Source: Sapria himalayana
Lineage: Eukaryota > Streptophyta > Magnoliopsida > Malpighiales > Rafflesiaceae
NCBI GenBank assembly: GCA_029783825.1
Contig: JAREIK010002440.1
Coordinates: forward strand, 1,054,001-1,118,000
Direction: 5' to 3'
DNA: 64,000 nucleotides
The notes beneath the pieces are model-generated. The model searched no databases. It had not been told where the DNA came from and saw only the letters and a program-made list of their open reading frames with translations. Positions 11,401 through 21,558 of this stretch are shown here, one piece after another. Position 1 is the first letter of the stretch, and the number at the start of each line of letters is the position of its first letter. The position numbers were made by a program, and so were the translations under genes.

Positions 11401-14400
11401 GTCTTAGTACTTTAAAAAATGCAGGACTAATGAAGGAACCTTTTTCCAAGTTTGAGTTTGATTTGAACAATAGGCATTGATATAGATAATTTAGATTAAT
11501 TCTTCTAACTTGAGTCTTTATAAAAAAAAATATTTCTGCTTACCTGAATTTTTTTTATCTTCAAGGTTATATAGTCTATACCCTTTGAATTGTACACTAT
11601 TCCCTATGAAAATATATTTCTAGCTTACAAAGTCTAGCTTTGAAAATGATTTGATATTTGAGAGTAACTTAAACTCCCAAATACTTTTAAATGATGAACA
11701 TAGGCTTTCCTCCCACTCCATGATTAAAATAGATTGATATTTTTTAAGATTGTGGCTAGGGTTATATTTAACAGATAGACAACAATGTTATCTTCTTCAA
11801 CCAAGATAACTTTAGGAAGAGTTCTCATGTATCATAGATTTGGCCATTTTCATAACTACCAAATTCTTTCATTTTATTACATAATTCTATTGAATGGAGC
11901 ATAGGATTGTACATTGCCCCCAATTCCTTTGTCTTCAAAGTAGGTAACAAACTACCTAGAGGGCAATTCTATCGCCTTATCATTTTGCATCACCTTTGAT
12001 AATTTCTCAAATTGCTTTTCAACATGATTTTGAAACATCTTAGATATAGAAAAGGCTTTTGATTTTTATTTTCTGAAGTAAACCCATATTATTCTTCAAT
12101 AATCATTTACAAATAATATTATATAATTATTATTTTTATTTAAAGAAACTATTATTGATCCACAGATATTAGTGTGAATGAGATCAATAGAGGTGAATCT
12201 CCAAGCAAACCCTTTTGGAACTGATTGTCTGGATAATATAACCTCAATATTTCCTCCACGGATCATATTGGGTGCTTCAATATTAGAGGGAAATCAATAT
12301 ACTACGTTTCTTTGTGAGAGAAGCATTAGGATTTTAAAGTTCATGTGGCCATACCATATGTTCCACAAGTCAAGATTGCTCTATACCATACATCTTCATT
12401 GCAAAATCAATTCTAGTGTTAAGATAGAGTGAGAAGCTTTTATTCTTTGATATCTCTACCTTCTTTGACATATTTTATAATTTCTTATCATATATAATGC
12501 AATTTTATTCCTCAAATACTAGTTGGTGTCTCTTCTGAATTAACTGGTCTACACTTAATAGGTTTTGATCTAAATCAAGAACTAAAAATTCCTTCTCAAT
12601 ATAGTTCACTTTAGTAGCTATTTATAACCTAATTTTCTCTTTTTCATCAATAGCTACAAGTTCTCCATTTATCATCTTTACTTATTAACTTATAGAAAAT
12701 TGCAAGTCCAAAAAAAGGACTTTATCTTCAATCATATTATTGGTGAATGCACTATTTAGAAACCATATATTAGAGTTGTGTTTGCAAGAACAAATGGAGG
12801 TATAAAACAAATTTTCTTCATTGGCTTTTTCTTTGAAACAAATGACTTGTTGATGAAACTTTAAATTTATGGTTTCTTGAAAGATTGTCAATTTTTTACA
12901 TTTGAAGTATTGAGACTTCAACTTATACCAAAAGATCCTTCTCAACATGATTATTTTTTTTTTTTTTTGAAAAACCAAGAGCTTCATGGCCCACTTACGT
13001 GGACCCATACATCCCCTTGGGCCCCCGGAGAACCGAGTAGATAAGAAATATCCCCAGTGGCCCCCCCACCGAGTAGATAAGAATTAATATGAAACTTTAA
13101 TAGGAAGTAGCTTCAACTGAGATCTTAGAGGGACTCAATAGTCTTTTATCATAGACTATAATAAGCTTAAGAGCTTTTGTATACTCAATTGAGTGGGTTC
13201 TTTGCCTCCTCTTTTATAGCAATGACGAGGTCAATCTTATCAATAAAATTGATAAGTAATTTCTCTACTATTCTTTTATTAGCAACATCTTCACTATACA
13301 TCTTTAATTAATTAATTATATCCATACATTTTTAAGAAAAATCACCAAGTATATAAGTTTTTTTCATTCTCATATTTTCGAGGCCTCTTCTTAAGGGACT
13401 AAAACTTGAGTACGCAAACCTTTTTATCTCCCTAAACTTTTTCTACAATAAATCCTAAACCTTTTTAGCTCTATTTGAACGCATTATCTTAGAGAAGATA
13501 TTTTCACTTACTCTTTTTGTTGGGTTAACATGAAAGATTTAGCATTTATTTTCTTCATTTCTTTTAGTTGAATTTTCTCTTTATTCTCTAAGGATGATAT
13601 GTCGGTCAATTCATCAACCCATTTTTAACTTGAGACACAAATAGAATCTTCATCATCACAAAATTATAGTTTTCTCCATTGAGTTGTGGAATCAATTAAG
13701 AAATAAGACTTGTACTGAAGAAATTTGTAGTATATCTAGGTCATGGCTTGCTAAACAAAATTGATTTACACAAGATATCTCTTTTCCAATAGATCTTATA
13801 AATTTATGTTGATTTCTAAGAGTCCTTAATTTTAACCAATATATAAAAGATCTAATCACCTTTAAGAGAGAAGTTTCATAGCCTTTAATAGTAATTAGTA
13901 GAAGAAGAGTTTTAATAGAAGGAGAAGAATAGGTAGACGCTAAGACTTCTAGATCAACTTGTTTGGTACTAGTTGTTTGGGTTTCATTTTGTTTATTTTT
14001 GTTGTAGTCTTCTACTTAAGAAGAAGATGAGAGAATGGAGAGAGAAAAAAATACTTGGGATGTGCATGGAAATGAAAAGTGATAATTCAAAAAAATCTCA
14101 TCCACATGATCTTGCATATCGTGTTTTTAATTATAATAACTTATAAAAAGTAAATGGTGAAAGAGAGAGGAGATGGTGTAAGACTGTGAAGGGAGTTTAG
14201 ATGGAAAATACTTTAAAAGAAATTTTCTAAATGAGTTAGATTCAAGAGTCAAGAAGCTGCTCAAGCTCATCTATGTTGATGTGTGCGACAAATAAAGTCA
14301 ATCTCTCCCAGGAATATAATGTATGAAGGGTAGTCTATGCTTGACTAGTATAACAAATATTTATTTGCATTCCACAAAGTATCCTAAAAGTTTAGGCATG

Positions 14401-17400
14401 CAAAGGATTGATGTCAAAGCAAAAGATTGTAATGTTTAGACCCTCTACCTTGTTTTTTGGAGAGGGGCTCAACATTTGATTCTTGTTAAGTCTCTTCATG
14501 TGACTCCTCTTTCTCATCTTGTACCATGAATATTATCTCATCATTTCTATTTTGATATGAGCTACCCTTGTCTCCACCACTAGATTGAATAAATTGTCAA
14601 TGGACATCCAATTATGGAGGGAAATTTAGTCTAGAGAGCTCATGAGCTAGTCTTATACAACAATGTCTATATTCTCCATAGCGAGATCTTGTCTTTCTTT
14701 TGCTTGTCATTCAAAGGCATTATTGCCTCAACAAGACCTATATAACTAAATCAGCTAACACTTGGGGCTGCTACGATCTCACCTAAGGCATCATGGCAGT
14801 AAAACATCACATTCAAAGTCAACTAGTTCACCTTGAACAACTCTCCATGATCCTCATAGTCCTAGGCTTTAAAGGTGGTGGTGATAATGGTGCTTTTTGA
14901 ATATTGAATTAATGTCATCATTCATTGGTAGATCTCTAGTTATTGCATAATGATGAAATGAACTTGAGATATCTTACCAAAAATTATACGGGGATACAAT
15001 AATGACTTGCTTCACTTTAAAATAATCTAGTTATTCAAAAATATGATCAACACGTATAAATACATTATAATCACTGAGATATTTCTCATGAATATGTTGG
15101 TTTTGCTTCTTTATGTTTTGATTAACTTCTTTCACATATTTGTCTACCATTTTGTGTATGGTGTTGTGGTAGAGTAGACACATAGCTCTAATAATAACTT
15201 ATACTATCTTGTACAATTACGTGGTGAGCATGAATATAATTAGTGGAGTTATGAGTATAATAGATAATTTAATACTCATTTGGTTAATCACATTACAATA
15301 GCAATCATAATTTTTTACTTTAGCTGAGAAAATGAGACAAGAATGTTACGTGAGATGGGAAAGTAACTATGATTTATCCCTATTATGGGAAAAAGGACAC
15401 ACTTGATTCAATTGCTGATATTTACATTCAAAGTTGATACCAACTTCTTCCTATCTACACAAACCATAAAGCATGCTACTCCACCAACCAGAGGGGCCTT
15501 AGTAAACTCAGCATTGATATCATTAAGATATCTAAGGAGGAATATACTAGATTACCCTCTAGAGATAGAATAGACTTCTAAAAGACCATGTACTATCATT
15601 TTCACCTCTATTTTTTTTTAATTCTAGATTGTTATTTAATGGACTCAAGAGTCATCAATAACATTACTAGTAATTATTTTGTCTCTTTTTTTTTTGAGTC
15701 TAGAGATTTTGATGTTAGAGTAATCAATAATAACATAATTAGAAAAAATTATTTTAGTTATGTCAATGCCCATCATATCATTGTGTCATATTTTTTACAA
15801 TCATAGATTTCCTCAATTTTATGTTTGTTAATTGTATCGCTAAATAATTGAATTCTAGTATTATTTTCTCCTTCTAATATATATTTGTGAGATGGATGGA
15901 CCATATGGACAACTTCTCTAGGAGTTGAGTTCAATGGTTTATAAGACTTCTTTTCCACCTTTAAGAGACTCATTGTATACTTCACAATAATTAATCCTTT
16001 AATCATTTTCAACTTAGTCATCCTTCATTAATTGTAATTTTTGTTAAATAAGATACAAACAATGTGAAGTCCAATGAACTAAAATAAAAGAGAAAGTAAT
16101 TGAACATTTGTTTTATCACATATGTTAAAAATGGAGTTAGTAGATGAATCATAAGTGAGATGTTCAATTTTTCCTTGATCAAAAAGCATGTCTTAACTAT
16201 TAAATCATAGTCATTATAATTGTTTTTTATTTTATACATAAGATAGATGATTATCAAATATTCGTTATTTTATATTCATATTTTCATGTCAACAAAATAC
16301 CTAGCCGACTACCTAGAATACCATCATTTGAAAAAAATAATTATGTATATAAAAATGAAATCAAATACATGATTGAAACATAATCATCAAGGAAAATTGT
16401 ACCAAGAAATTTATCATGTTAATTTGGCCCGATCTGATTGTATTGAACAAAAATATATATATATAGTTATGATACAAGGTACAATAATAATCAAATGATA
16501 GCATAAAATGGGCATAATGGCATGATTATATAAACATAAAAAACCCTATTTGACTACTATCAAATGTAATATTGATAATCTTATGTTACATGATTATAAT
16601 TATCAACCAAGCCTTATTCAAACTACTTATGGTTGGTTGATAAAAAAATTATAACAAATTTATTAAGGTCGATTGTCAATTTGATGTAACCCTCTTCTTT
16701 TATCCGGGTTAGGGATTGACAATGTATGCATAACTCACATATGTAAATGAAAAATAATATATATATCATCATAATCAAATATATATATTAACAAGCTTGA
16801 TGTATTATTATTTTTTAAAATATGACATCACAAGAAAGATAACACCTCCATTGTCGACGTTACTATGCATGATGATGTCATGACATCACCTTGCACCATT
16901 AGAAGCTAAATGTAGATATTATTTATGAAATTTTGTTCGATTAATCGAACCCCAAAAAACTAGATATGAGCAAATAAATTGCTTAAATTACTTTGGTGAA
17001 CAATTGCTTGCTATAGGATCCCAAGAAGTTCTATGTTTAGTAACATTTGTGTGAACAAGTCAGGTCAAGTATGATGGTTGACCCAACTAGTCTTTTTTAG
17101 AAAAAAAAAATGTTTTGGTGTTTCTATGAGTTCTAAGAAATTTTTTGTCATTTAAAGCACATAACATAATGATTAAACTCAATTGAATTGAGTGTGAAAC
17201 TAAAAATATAATGCATTAGAGATTGGATAGATCATAGATGATGTTATGTGCAATGAGCCATGTCTATCATATTTTGGTTTACAATACAAAAGTGATCAAC
17301 TCATATCATTTCAAAGCCACCAATGAGAGATAAATTGGACTTGTGGATGACTATGGACAATCAACTATTGTATCACATATGGTAGCTTATTGATAGTTTT

Positions 17401-20400
17401 ATTTCAAGAGAAAATAATTGTTGCATTACTTTCATGAACATTTTGTATCTAGCTACATCATTGTATTTGTTGAAGACTTTCATGTTGTTGAGAATATCAC
17501 TGAGCCCCTTGGTGATAAAGTCATAGGATATGATTTATTACCAATTATAACTTGCTTAAATATGATAACTACTAGATGAAGATTTAAATTTAAGCTATAG
17601 TTTTCATGAGGCTCTACTTGGTGGGCACCTTTAGATCATACCATTATCAAGACTAATTGGCCATTATGTATCTAACATGTTACTCCTTCCTTTTTTTGGT
17701 CATATGTCTACTTAGAAACAATATCATCAAGACTAAAATAAAGTGTTGATTGAGGGAAAAAAAAAAACACTAGTATCATGTTTGGGATTGCACTATTTTA
17801 ATATATAATTAGGTGATTAATGTCAACAAAGTATTTACATTTGTAATCTATTTTACCTAATTTGCTTGTTATTTATTCTTTTTCAAATAACCACATTACT
17901 AGATAAAATATTATCAAACTAGTAATGTACATTCAATTTTTTATTTGTATTTACTGGATGTTTCATGTGCTATAGACACTAAGGATACTAACTTAGTTAT
18001 AATTTCTATCGAAAAAAGAAAGTCTAGTGATAGGAATAATTTTTTTTATCTTTCTATGTGAATGACAATTCCATAACTACAAAGCTAATGAAAAAAAAAT
18101 TAAGTTATGAATCTAATCCATTGGGAAAATATGTCATTACATACCTAATTTATAGGAATAGAATTACAAAAAATATTGCATGAAGATAAGTTGAAAAATA
18201 AAAAGAGTAAATATAAAGTATACAAAAATTTTGAAATGAAAAAAAAAACGGTAATCTTTGTCAACTCCACAAGTTAGAAAGATGACAACATGACGTCTAA
18301 CTTATTATCTAATATGAAAAATTGAAAAAATTTAAAAATTTTATGAAATGATTTGTTTATAAGATAATGCATATTTCTTTGATGCAAAAATTCATTTCTT
18401 ATGATCAAGAAAACTATATGCATTAAAAAATTTAAAATTATGAAGATATCTTTTTTTTTCCTAATTTCTTAATCCCTAGGTAGTCTCTAGGTAATTTGTT
18501 TTCATTATATTATCCATTTGGATTAGGTATGTAATAATATAGTATCCATTAAATTATGTATGTAATAAGATTCTCATTTTATTATAGATACATATGGTAT
18601 TAGTGTGATTCTTCACCATTATCATCATCTCAAATTCATACTTCTTCCTACCAAATTAAATGCCAACAATTAATAATGAATTAATTCCATGATTTATATA
18701 TATTTACTATAAAAAAAATAGAGTTCATCAAATGGCTATATCGAATCTTCTTCATTTAAGCAAAACAACCCACAGACTTTTTATTACAGAATCAATGTAA
18801 TAGCATGATCATATCACAACTTACACATTTTGTGGAACACACTGTAACAAATGGAATTGTTCATGCCAAAATACTACATTAAGTTTGGAAGAGTTTAAAA
18901 TAGAGGTGTCAAATGGGCCGGTCCAGGCTGACTCGGCCCAGTTTTTTTGGGCCCAACCGGGCTGGCGTGCCGTGCCAGACACATCACGGTTCTGTAGAGG
19001 TCAGGCCCGGCACGGGCACGCGGCCTGAAATCTGCCTAGGTTTGGGCCGATTCTATCCGGTTCGGGTCGGACAAAATCCCAACGTTATATTTTTTACAAA
19101 AATATAATATTGGGGTATGTATTACAATACACAATGTGTGTGTGTGTGTGTACTTATTTATTTATATTTATATATCACCATAATTTCATGATATAGAGTA
19201 TATGTATAGTAATATACTATTCATGTCAAAAAAATATTTCTTTTATTTTTACTTTGTTATTTTTTAAATGACGATGTGATAGTAAGGGTATAATAGTAAT
19301 TATAGTGGATAATGCACCAAGATAAATATTTCTAGGTATGATATACTTTTATCAAACCCCCAAAATATTGCTAATTTTTTTTTATTTTTATTTTTATTTG
19401 ACATATATTTTCATAATTTTTTTATTTTTATAATATCTTATTGTGTAATATTAAATTGCTAATTATCAAATTTGAAATATTAGACGTGCATTTACAACAT
19501 GATGATGCTATTTGATTTGTGAGAGGTAGGCAAACATGATTTTTGAGACAATTGAAGATATCTATTTTGTAGCTAAATCAATGTCATTCAAATTGACTAT
19601 TAAATACTAATAAAAGTTAGGCAAATTATATTTTAGGGCACAATATATCTAGAAAAAAAAATACCATGGCTTTTAATATATATTAAAAAGTGCATTAAAA
19701 CCTCTAACATTCAGGTGTTGGTGCATTTAAAGCCTTAAACATGATTTGTACTCAAGCAGCAGTTAAAAAAAAATATTTTTTAAAATAGTGGTTTTCAAAA
19801 AAAATTGATATGTTTTTTATTTTTTAACTTGTACCCACACACACATACACACACAAACTATATATATGTATATAGTGTGTGTGTGTGTGTGTGTGTGTGT
19901 GTACACACACATATGCATATACACTATATATATGTGCATATATATTTATATATACTTCATATACGTTTATATACATAAAACATAAATAAAAAATAGTGTA
20001 TATATATCATATAATATACATATAAAAAATAGTTTATATACACACATACTATTACACACACACTAAACATATAATATACTACATATACATTTATACATAC
20101 AAACAATAATATAAATTAGTAATACACACACACACACACACACACAAAATACATATACATTTATATACGTAAACATATATAAAAATATAGGTATATGTAT
20201 ATATATGTTTATATACCATATATGCATATATAAAAAAATGTATGTACACACATATATATATACTATATATGTATATATATGTATATATATGTATATATAT
20301 GTATATATATGTATATATATGTAGTATATATGTAGTATATATACATAAATATGTATGTACATTTAAATACATATATATGTATATATATGTTTATATATAC

Positions 20401-21388
20401 ATTATAATAATAAAAAAAATAGTGTGTGTGTGTATAATTATGTTATCTAGAATTAATGTGCATTTTTATGAATCATATCATAACTTACCCATAAGGATTC
20501 ATAACTAGCCAGGATGTATAATTCTTGCACGCAAAAATAGCAATTTATTGATAAATGGAATCACTAATGATCGTGTTTTTTTTTTTCAAAAAAAAAAAAA
20601 AAAACAAATGATCATGTTTTGTTACCTGAGCAGGGCCGATCACCACATTCACAGATAAATTTGCCATCAAACTCCAACCCACAAACTCCACCAGAACTTG
20701 AGCATCGCTTACAATTATCATCGAAGGGAATGTGATAGTTTACATCGAATCCAATATTTATACTCTCCATGAAGAACGATTTATTAACTCGAAGCTTCTG
20801 CACAGAACTCCCAAGAATTGGCAAAACAACACTGTATCTGCATTTAATAGCAGAAAACGCAGAGTCGTAGGGAATGGGACCGACCAGAAAAAATGAATCC
20901 CTAAACCCATCGTTCACGTTGCAATAGAACAAGTTGTCTGGTTTTTGGGGGAGACGAGAAAACAGGAAAGATGCATTGCAGCTGTAGAAAATACTTAAGT
21001 TTTGGATGGACGTCGGAAGAGTGAAGATGCCGGGATCGAGAGTGGTGCTGAAGAACTGATTGGTGCAGTTAGTGTTGTAGAGGTCTGAGCGAGCAAGTCG
21101 AAGAGTGCGGTTTGATTGGTTAATCTGCAGAACACGGTAACTCAGCGAGTCCATATTTAGAAAAGCGATGGAGTTGAGACGGCAGTTGAGGCGGAACTCC
21201 GGCGGGCCGCAGTACCTCGGTCGATCACCACCGGTGAATGGGTATGAAATGTTTCTGAGCTGGCCGCAAGAAAAAGTTTTATTGCATGACGAGACACTGA
21301 TTTTAGTGGGTAAAGAGGCTGTTTTCTGCAAGGAAAAAGTGGCAATAGTGAAAAAGATTAGCTGAGTGGTGGTGGATGATAGGCGCAT
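4537..21388 (-). CDS. LRK10L: LRK10L-type receptor-like Ser/Thr kinase (4 exons)
   Basis: Exons 21388-20626, 6052-6020, 5927-5607 and 5468-4537 join through GT-AG introns, all in phase 1, into 2049 nt coding 682 residues. Order: signal peptide (about 1-25), GUB_WAK_bind-type ectodomain starting at the CNKTFSCG motif (about 35-100), a WAK-associated C-terminal Cys cluster ending near 250, a membrane helix (about 267-284), and a kinase from about 344. Kinase residues seen: glycine loop LGDGGFASVYQG (362-373), VAVK Lys384, alphaC Glu near 400, HRD Asp481, DFG Asp499, and the GTPGYLDPDY activation loop. The family is a plasma-membrane receptor kinase group linked to defence and to hormone or drought signalling; the ligand here is unknown. 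Length and exon pattern fit the LRK10L1.2 group. Oddities are a 14.6-kb first intron full of transposons and Ala at the third glycine-loop Gly. A WAK-like kinase is the alternative, but there are no EGF repeats. Expression cannot be judged. Confidence 0.9.
5469..5606 (-). other. LRK10L intron 3 (138 nt)
   Basis: GTTTGT donor after TACCAAG and TCCAAG acceptor. Removal joins VYQG to VLRDGR, as expected between kinase subdomains I and II. Confidence 0.85.
5607..5927 (-). CDS. LRK10L: LRK10L exon 3: membrane helix, juxtamembrane, kinase start
   Basis: The exon begins after a GATGTTAG acceptor and ends at TACCAAG before a GT donor. It encodes a hydrophobic helix (VTIAAVVVIATFLICW), a basic stop-transfer stretch (KVNKKRK), a Ser-rich juxtamembrane segment, then FSYSELEEATHDF and the glycine-rich loop LGDGGFASVYQG. 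FxYxELEEAT is the usual lead-in to LRK10L and WAK-like kinases. An ATG at 5946 opens the frame, but it lies in the intron; an in-phase join to exon 2 is the better model. Confidence 0.9.
5928..6019 (-). other. LRK10L intron 2 (92 nt)
   Basis: Consensus GTAAGT donor after GGAAAAT and GATGTTAG acceptor. Phase 1 on both sides. Confidence 0.85.
6020..6052 (-). CDS. LRK10L: LRK10L exon 2 (33-nt micro-exon)
   Basis: The exon lies between a TTTGCAG acceptor and a GTAAGT donor. Joined in phase 1 to exons 1 and 3 it adds about eleven residues (GSNFSEVGLGK) between the extracellular Cys cluster and the membrane helix. A Gly/Ser-rich linker of this size at this place is typical of LRK10L genes. It is too short to find as a frame by itself; both splice sites and both phases support it. 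Confidence 0.85.
6193..6223. repeat. Perfect 31-bp hairpin in intron 1
   Basis: Arms TTTTAGTAGCTAT and ATAGCTACTAAAA flank a 5-nt loop. Related ATCTATTTTAG / CTAAAATAGAT pieces recur as direct and inverted copies to about 6420, suggesting an AT-rich MITE or a collapsed palindromic repeat close to the intron's 3' end. Confidence 0.7.
6846..7055. repeat. Array of about 21-bp units with TTGCACGAA core
   Basis: The core (g)TTGCACGA or a close variant starts at about 6846, 6868, 6889, 6912, 6933, 6953, 6975, 6996, 7017 and 7038, a spacing of 20-23 bp. Several units also carry the inverted form (GTGCAACGAA, TTTTCGT). Both strands are open here only because the unit is about seven codons long and lacks stops, giving repeated SCNE-like peptides. 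I read it as a decayed minisatellite. Confidence 0.7.
7518..7557. repeat. 40-bp GC-rich hairpin in hAT subterminal region
   Basis: 19-bp arms CGTGCCGGCGTGCCGTGCC and GGCACGGCACGCCGGCACG surround a TT centre with no mismatch in the arms. Built from GGCACG-type subterminal motifs in opposed orientation. Confidence 0.9.
7622..7660. repeat. 39-bp perfect palindrome of GTGAGTC units
   Basis: 19-bp arms CGTGAGTCGTGACTCACGA and TCGTGAGTCACGACTCACG surround a single C. Each arm holds a TGACTCA/TGAGTCA heptamer, the core bound by GCN4-like bZIP factors; any regulatory role is inference. Confidence 0.9.
7741..8178 (+). pseudogene. hAT (RICESLEEPER-like) transposase fragment
   Basis: The open frame 7783-8178 (131 codons) and sequence just upstream encode part of a hAT transposase core: VTFDNAANNG, FHVRCMCHVINLIVQAG, ALKYIRTPRRLQEF and VRHRWNYTYLML match the conserved catalytic-core blocks of BED-finger hAT transposases (D-N-A, RC-CH-LNL, RWNSTYLM). 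The BED finger and the C-terminal dimerisation region are missing, so it is about a fifth of a full protein. The sequence is clean over this stretch, unlike the heavily mutated second copy at about 42660-43080. Confidence 0.8.
8463..9512 (+). pseudogene. Copia A: gag and protease remnant, 5' part
   Basis: Read in three plus frames with stops, 8480-8930 follows the copia gag (UBN2) pattern: KRVCLQTLRDKFESLQIKAS, a YFS...SNQLKK block, ITIEKTKNLVEMMIEQL and QEINEKFLRLQLKY. 9222-9500 matches the protease region (WYLDSDVSNHMCRRRKN, where active copias have DSGxSNHM) and the pre-integrase lead-in (LLKKGYDICVKDH). It is interrupted at 9513 by copia B and resumes at about 14160. No LTR or primer-binding site could be fixed; 8170-8460 is unassigned. 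Confidence 0.7.
9513..9778 (-). repeat. Copia B 3' LTR
   Basis: About 266 bp from TGTTAGGG to ATCATCCA, next to the polypurine tract of the minus-strand element. The outer boundary is taken from the match with the other LTR; the inner boundary from the terminal CA. Confidence 0.65.
9800..12970 (-). pseudogene. Copia B gag-pol pseudogene
   Basis: Minus-strand translation gives, in order, a protease block (WFLNSAFTNNM where active elements have DSGCSNHM), pre-integrase and integrase blocks (YGHMNFK, PKGFAWR, DLIHTNICGS, SWSGRKAYVHHLKVFGSLSY), then weaker reverse transcriptase and RNase H matches. Frameshifts and stops occur every few dozen codons. The protease Asp and the first integrase Asp are both replaced by Asn. 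12950-13090 holds a T-rich tract and a small relatively GC-rich segment of unclear origin. Confidence 0.7.
13974..14154 (-). repeat. Copia B 5' LTR (truncated)
   Basis: About 180 bp aligned to 9513-9690; similarity ends near 14154 where copia A integrase sequence begins soon after. Confidence 0.6.
14160..14345 (+). pseudogene. Copia A: integrase remnant, resumed after copia B
   Basis: The stretch around 14235-14335 reads (with frameshifts) as the start of a copia integrase core: a KKLLKLIYVDVC block followed by IKSISL-like sequence and GNxMY, matching the family pattern L-E-L-x-H-T-D-x-C-G-P. It is the expected continuation of the protease and pre-integrase sequence that stops at 9512. The alignment is lost after about 14345. 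Confidence 0.55.
14346..15240. other. Unrecognised intron 1 sequence
   Basis: Less AT-rich than its flanks, with no frame above 60 codons. It may be decayed retrotransposon on the minus strand, but no diagnostic motif was found. Confidence 0.4.
15243..16640. repeat. Possible MITE-like pair of inverted ends
   Basis: Sequence near 15260 (CATTTGGTTAATCACATTA) resembles the reverse complement of sequence near 16585-16610 (CTTGGTTGATAATTATAATC), as in Tourist/Harbinger-type MITE ends. The interior holds unassigned frames: 15385-15573 plus, 15588-15806 plus, 15773-16021 minus and 16018-16257 minus. The 15773-16021 frame (82 aa, with EVVHMVHPSHKYILEGENN) looks more protein-like than most, but I do not recognise it. 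Confidence 0.25.
16641..18900. other. AT-rich intron 1 sequence without recognised genes
   Basis: No coding similarity was recognised. It contains a 16-bp perfect palindrome at 16935-16950 and a short CTTTTATCCGGGTTAGGGA segment near 16695 that looks like old repeat sequence. Confidence 0.5.
16935..16950. repeat. 16-bp perfect palindrome GTTCGATTAATCGAAC
   Basis: Self-complementary without mismatch, and one of very few CpG-containing sites in this part of the intron. Confidence 0.9.
18901..19080 (+). mobile_element. Solo hAT-type left end
   Basis: It starts TAGAGGTGTCAAATGGGCCGG, matching the left terminal repeat at 7405 for 13 bases, followed by a GC-rich subterminal region (GGGCCCAACCGGGCTGG, CGTGCCGTGCC, GGCCCGGCACGGGCACG). 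No transposase and no opposite end was seen. Probably a truncated or deleted hAT copy. Confidence 0.65.
19081..19800. other. AT-rich intron 1 sequence
   Basis: Contains a (TG)9 tract at 19135-19152. No gene or element was recognised. Confidence 0.5.
19801..20440. repeat. Simple-repeat block: (GT)n, (AC)n, (AT)n, decamer repeats
   Basis: (GT)14 at 19875-19902, (AC)n at about 20124-20146, and five perfect copies of GTATATATAT at 20271-20320 followed by degenerate copies. The long open frames here on both strands are artefacts of alternating purine-pyrimidine repeats lacking stops. Confidence 0.9.
20626..21388 (-). CDS. LRK10L: LRK10L exon 1: signal peptide and ectodomain
   Basis: The ATG at 21388-21386 is the first in frame after an upstream in-frame TGA (at about 21438). 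The exon encodes a hydrophobic signal peptide (LIFFTIATFSL), then the GUB_WAK pattern: CNKTFSCG, RNISYPFTGGDRPRYCG, FRLNC. This is the cell-wall-facing galacturonan-binding type domain of WAK and LRK10L proteins. A WAK-associated C-terminal region follows, ending in CKRCSSSGGVCG and FICECGDRPC. The exon stops at TGCTCAG before a GTAACA donor; the open frame runs a few codons further to a TGA inside the intron. Several N-x-S/T sites (NKT, NIS, NQS, NRT, NCT, NLS, NAS, NKS) suggest a glycosylated secreted domain. Confidence 0.9.
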
Positions 21389-21443
21389 TTGGAGAGCGAT
21401 TATCAGGCATGGAATGTTGGAAAATGAACAGGATATGGTTCAT
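21303..21443 (-). other. Upstream ORF overlapping the LRK10L start (46 codons)
   Basis: An ATG at 21443 lies 55 nt upstream of the main ATG in another frame and stays open across the start codon to a TAA at 21305-21303. If the transcript begins upstream of 21443, this overlapping uORF could reduce translation of the kinase. The transcript start is not known. Confidence 0.4.
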
Positions 21444-21558
21444 CGGGAGGATGGTGGCACCAGATTATCTGCTTGTTTTTTTTGCTGGCGGTTTAGACTT
21501 ATTAGGTCTTCCCACTTGCCTCTGACTTAAGTTGCGTTAGTAGCGCAAACATGCTGGG

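Larger units (their letters stand above)
9513..14154 (-). mobile_element. Copia B: decayed LTR retrotransposon nested in copia A
   Basis: An LTR-like pair, 9513-9778 and 13974-about 14154, both start TGTT(A/T)GGGTTTCAT and share a long alignable stretch including the 30 bases around GTGATAATTCAAAAAAATC. The internal region is minus-sense: protease about 12690-12950, integrase about 11250-12450, reverse transcriptase and RNase H about 9800-11100, all with many stops. A polypurine tract (minus AGGGGGGAGA) abuts the left LTR at 9784-9793. The right LTR is shorter by about 85 bp at its outer end, so no target duplication can be seen. The element sits inside copia A, which is interrupted at 9512. 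Confidence 0.75.
6053..20625 (-). other. LRK10L intron 1 (about 14.6 kb, transposon-filled)
   Basis: The donor GTAACA at 20625 follows TGCTCAG; the acceptor TTTGCAG ends at 6053. The intron contains hAT, copia, possible MITE and simple-repeat sequence on both strands (listed separately). The in-phase join across it restores a continuous LRK10L protein, so the exons still look like one gene, but only transcript data could prove that this intron is removed. Confidence 0.8.

Noticed and set aside
15385..15573. Frame with SLRYLRRNILDYPLEIE as copia RNase H
   Set aside because: The resemblance to the RILRYLKGT block is limited to a few residues and the neighbouring blocks are missing.
20063..20508. 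Long open frames on both strands (88-99 codons)
   Set aside because: They consist of Tyr/Ile/His/Val repeats produced by (AT)n and (GT)n DNA. No protein signal.
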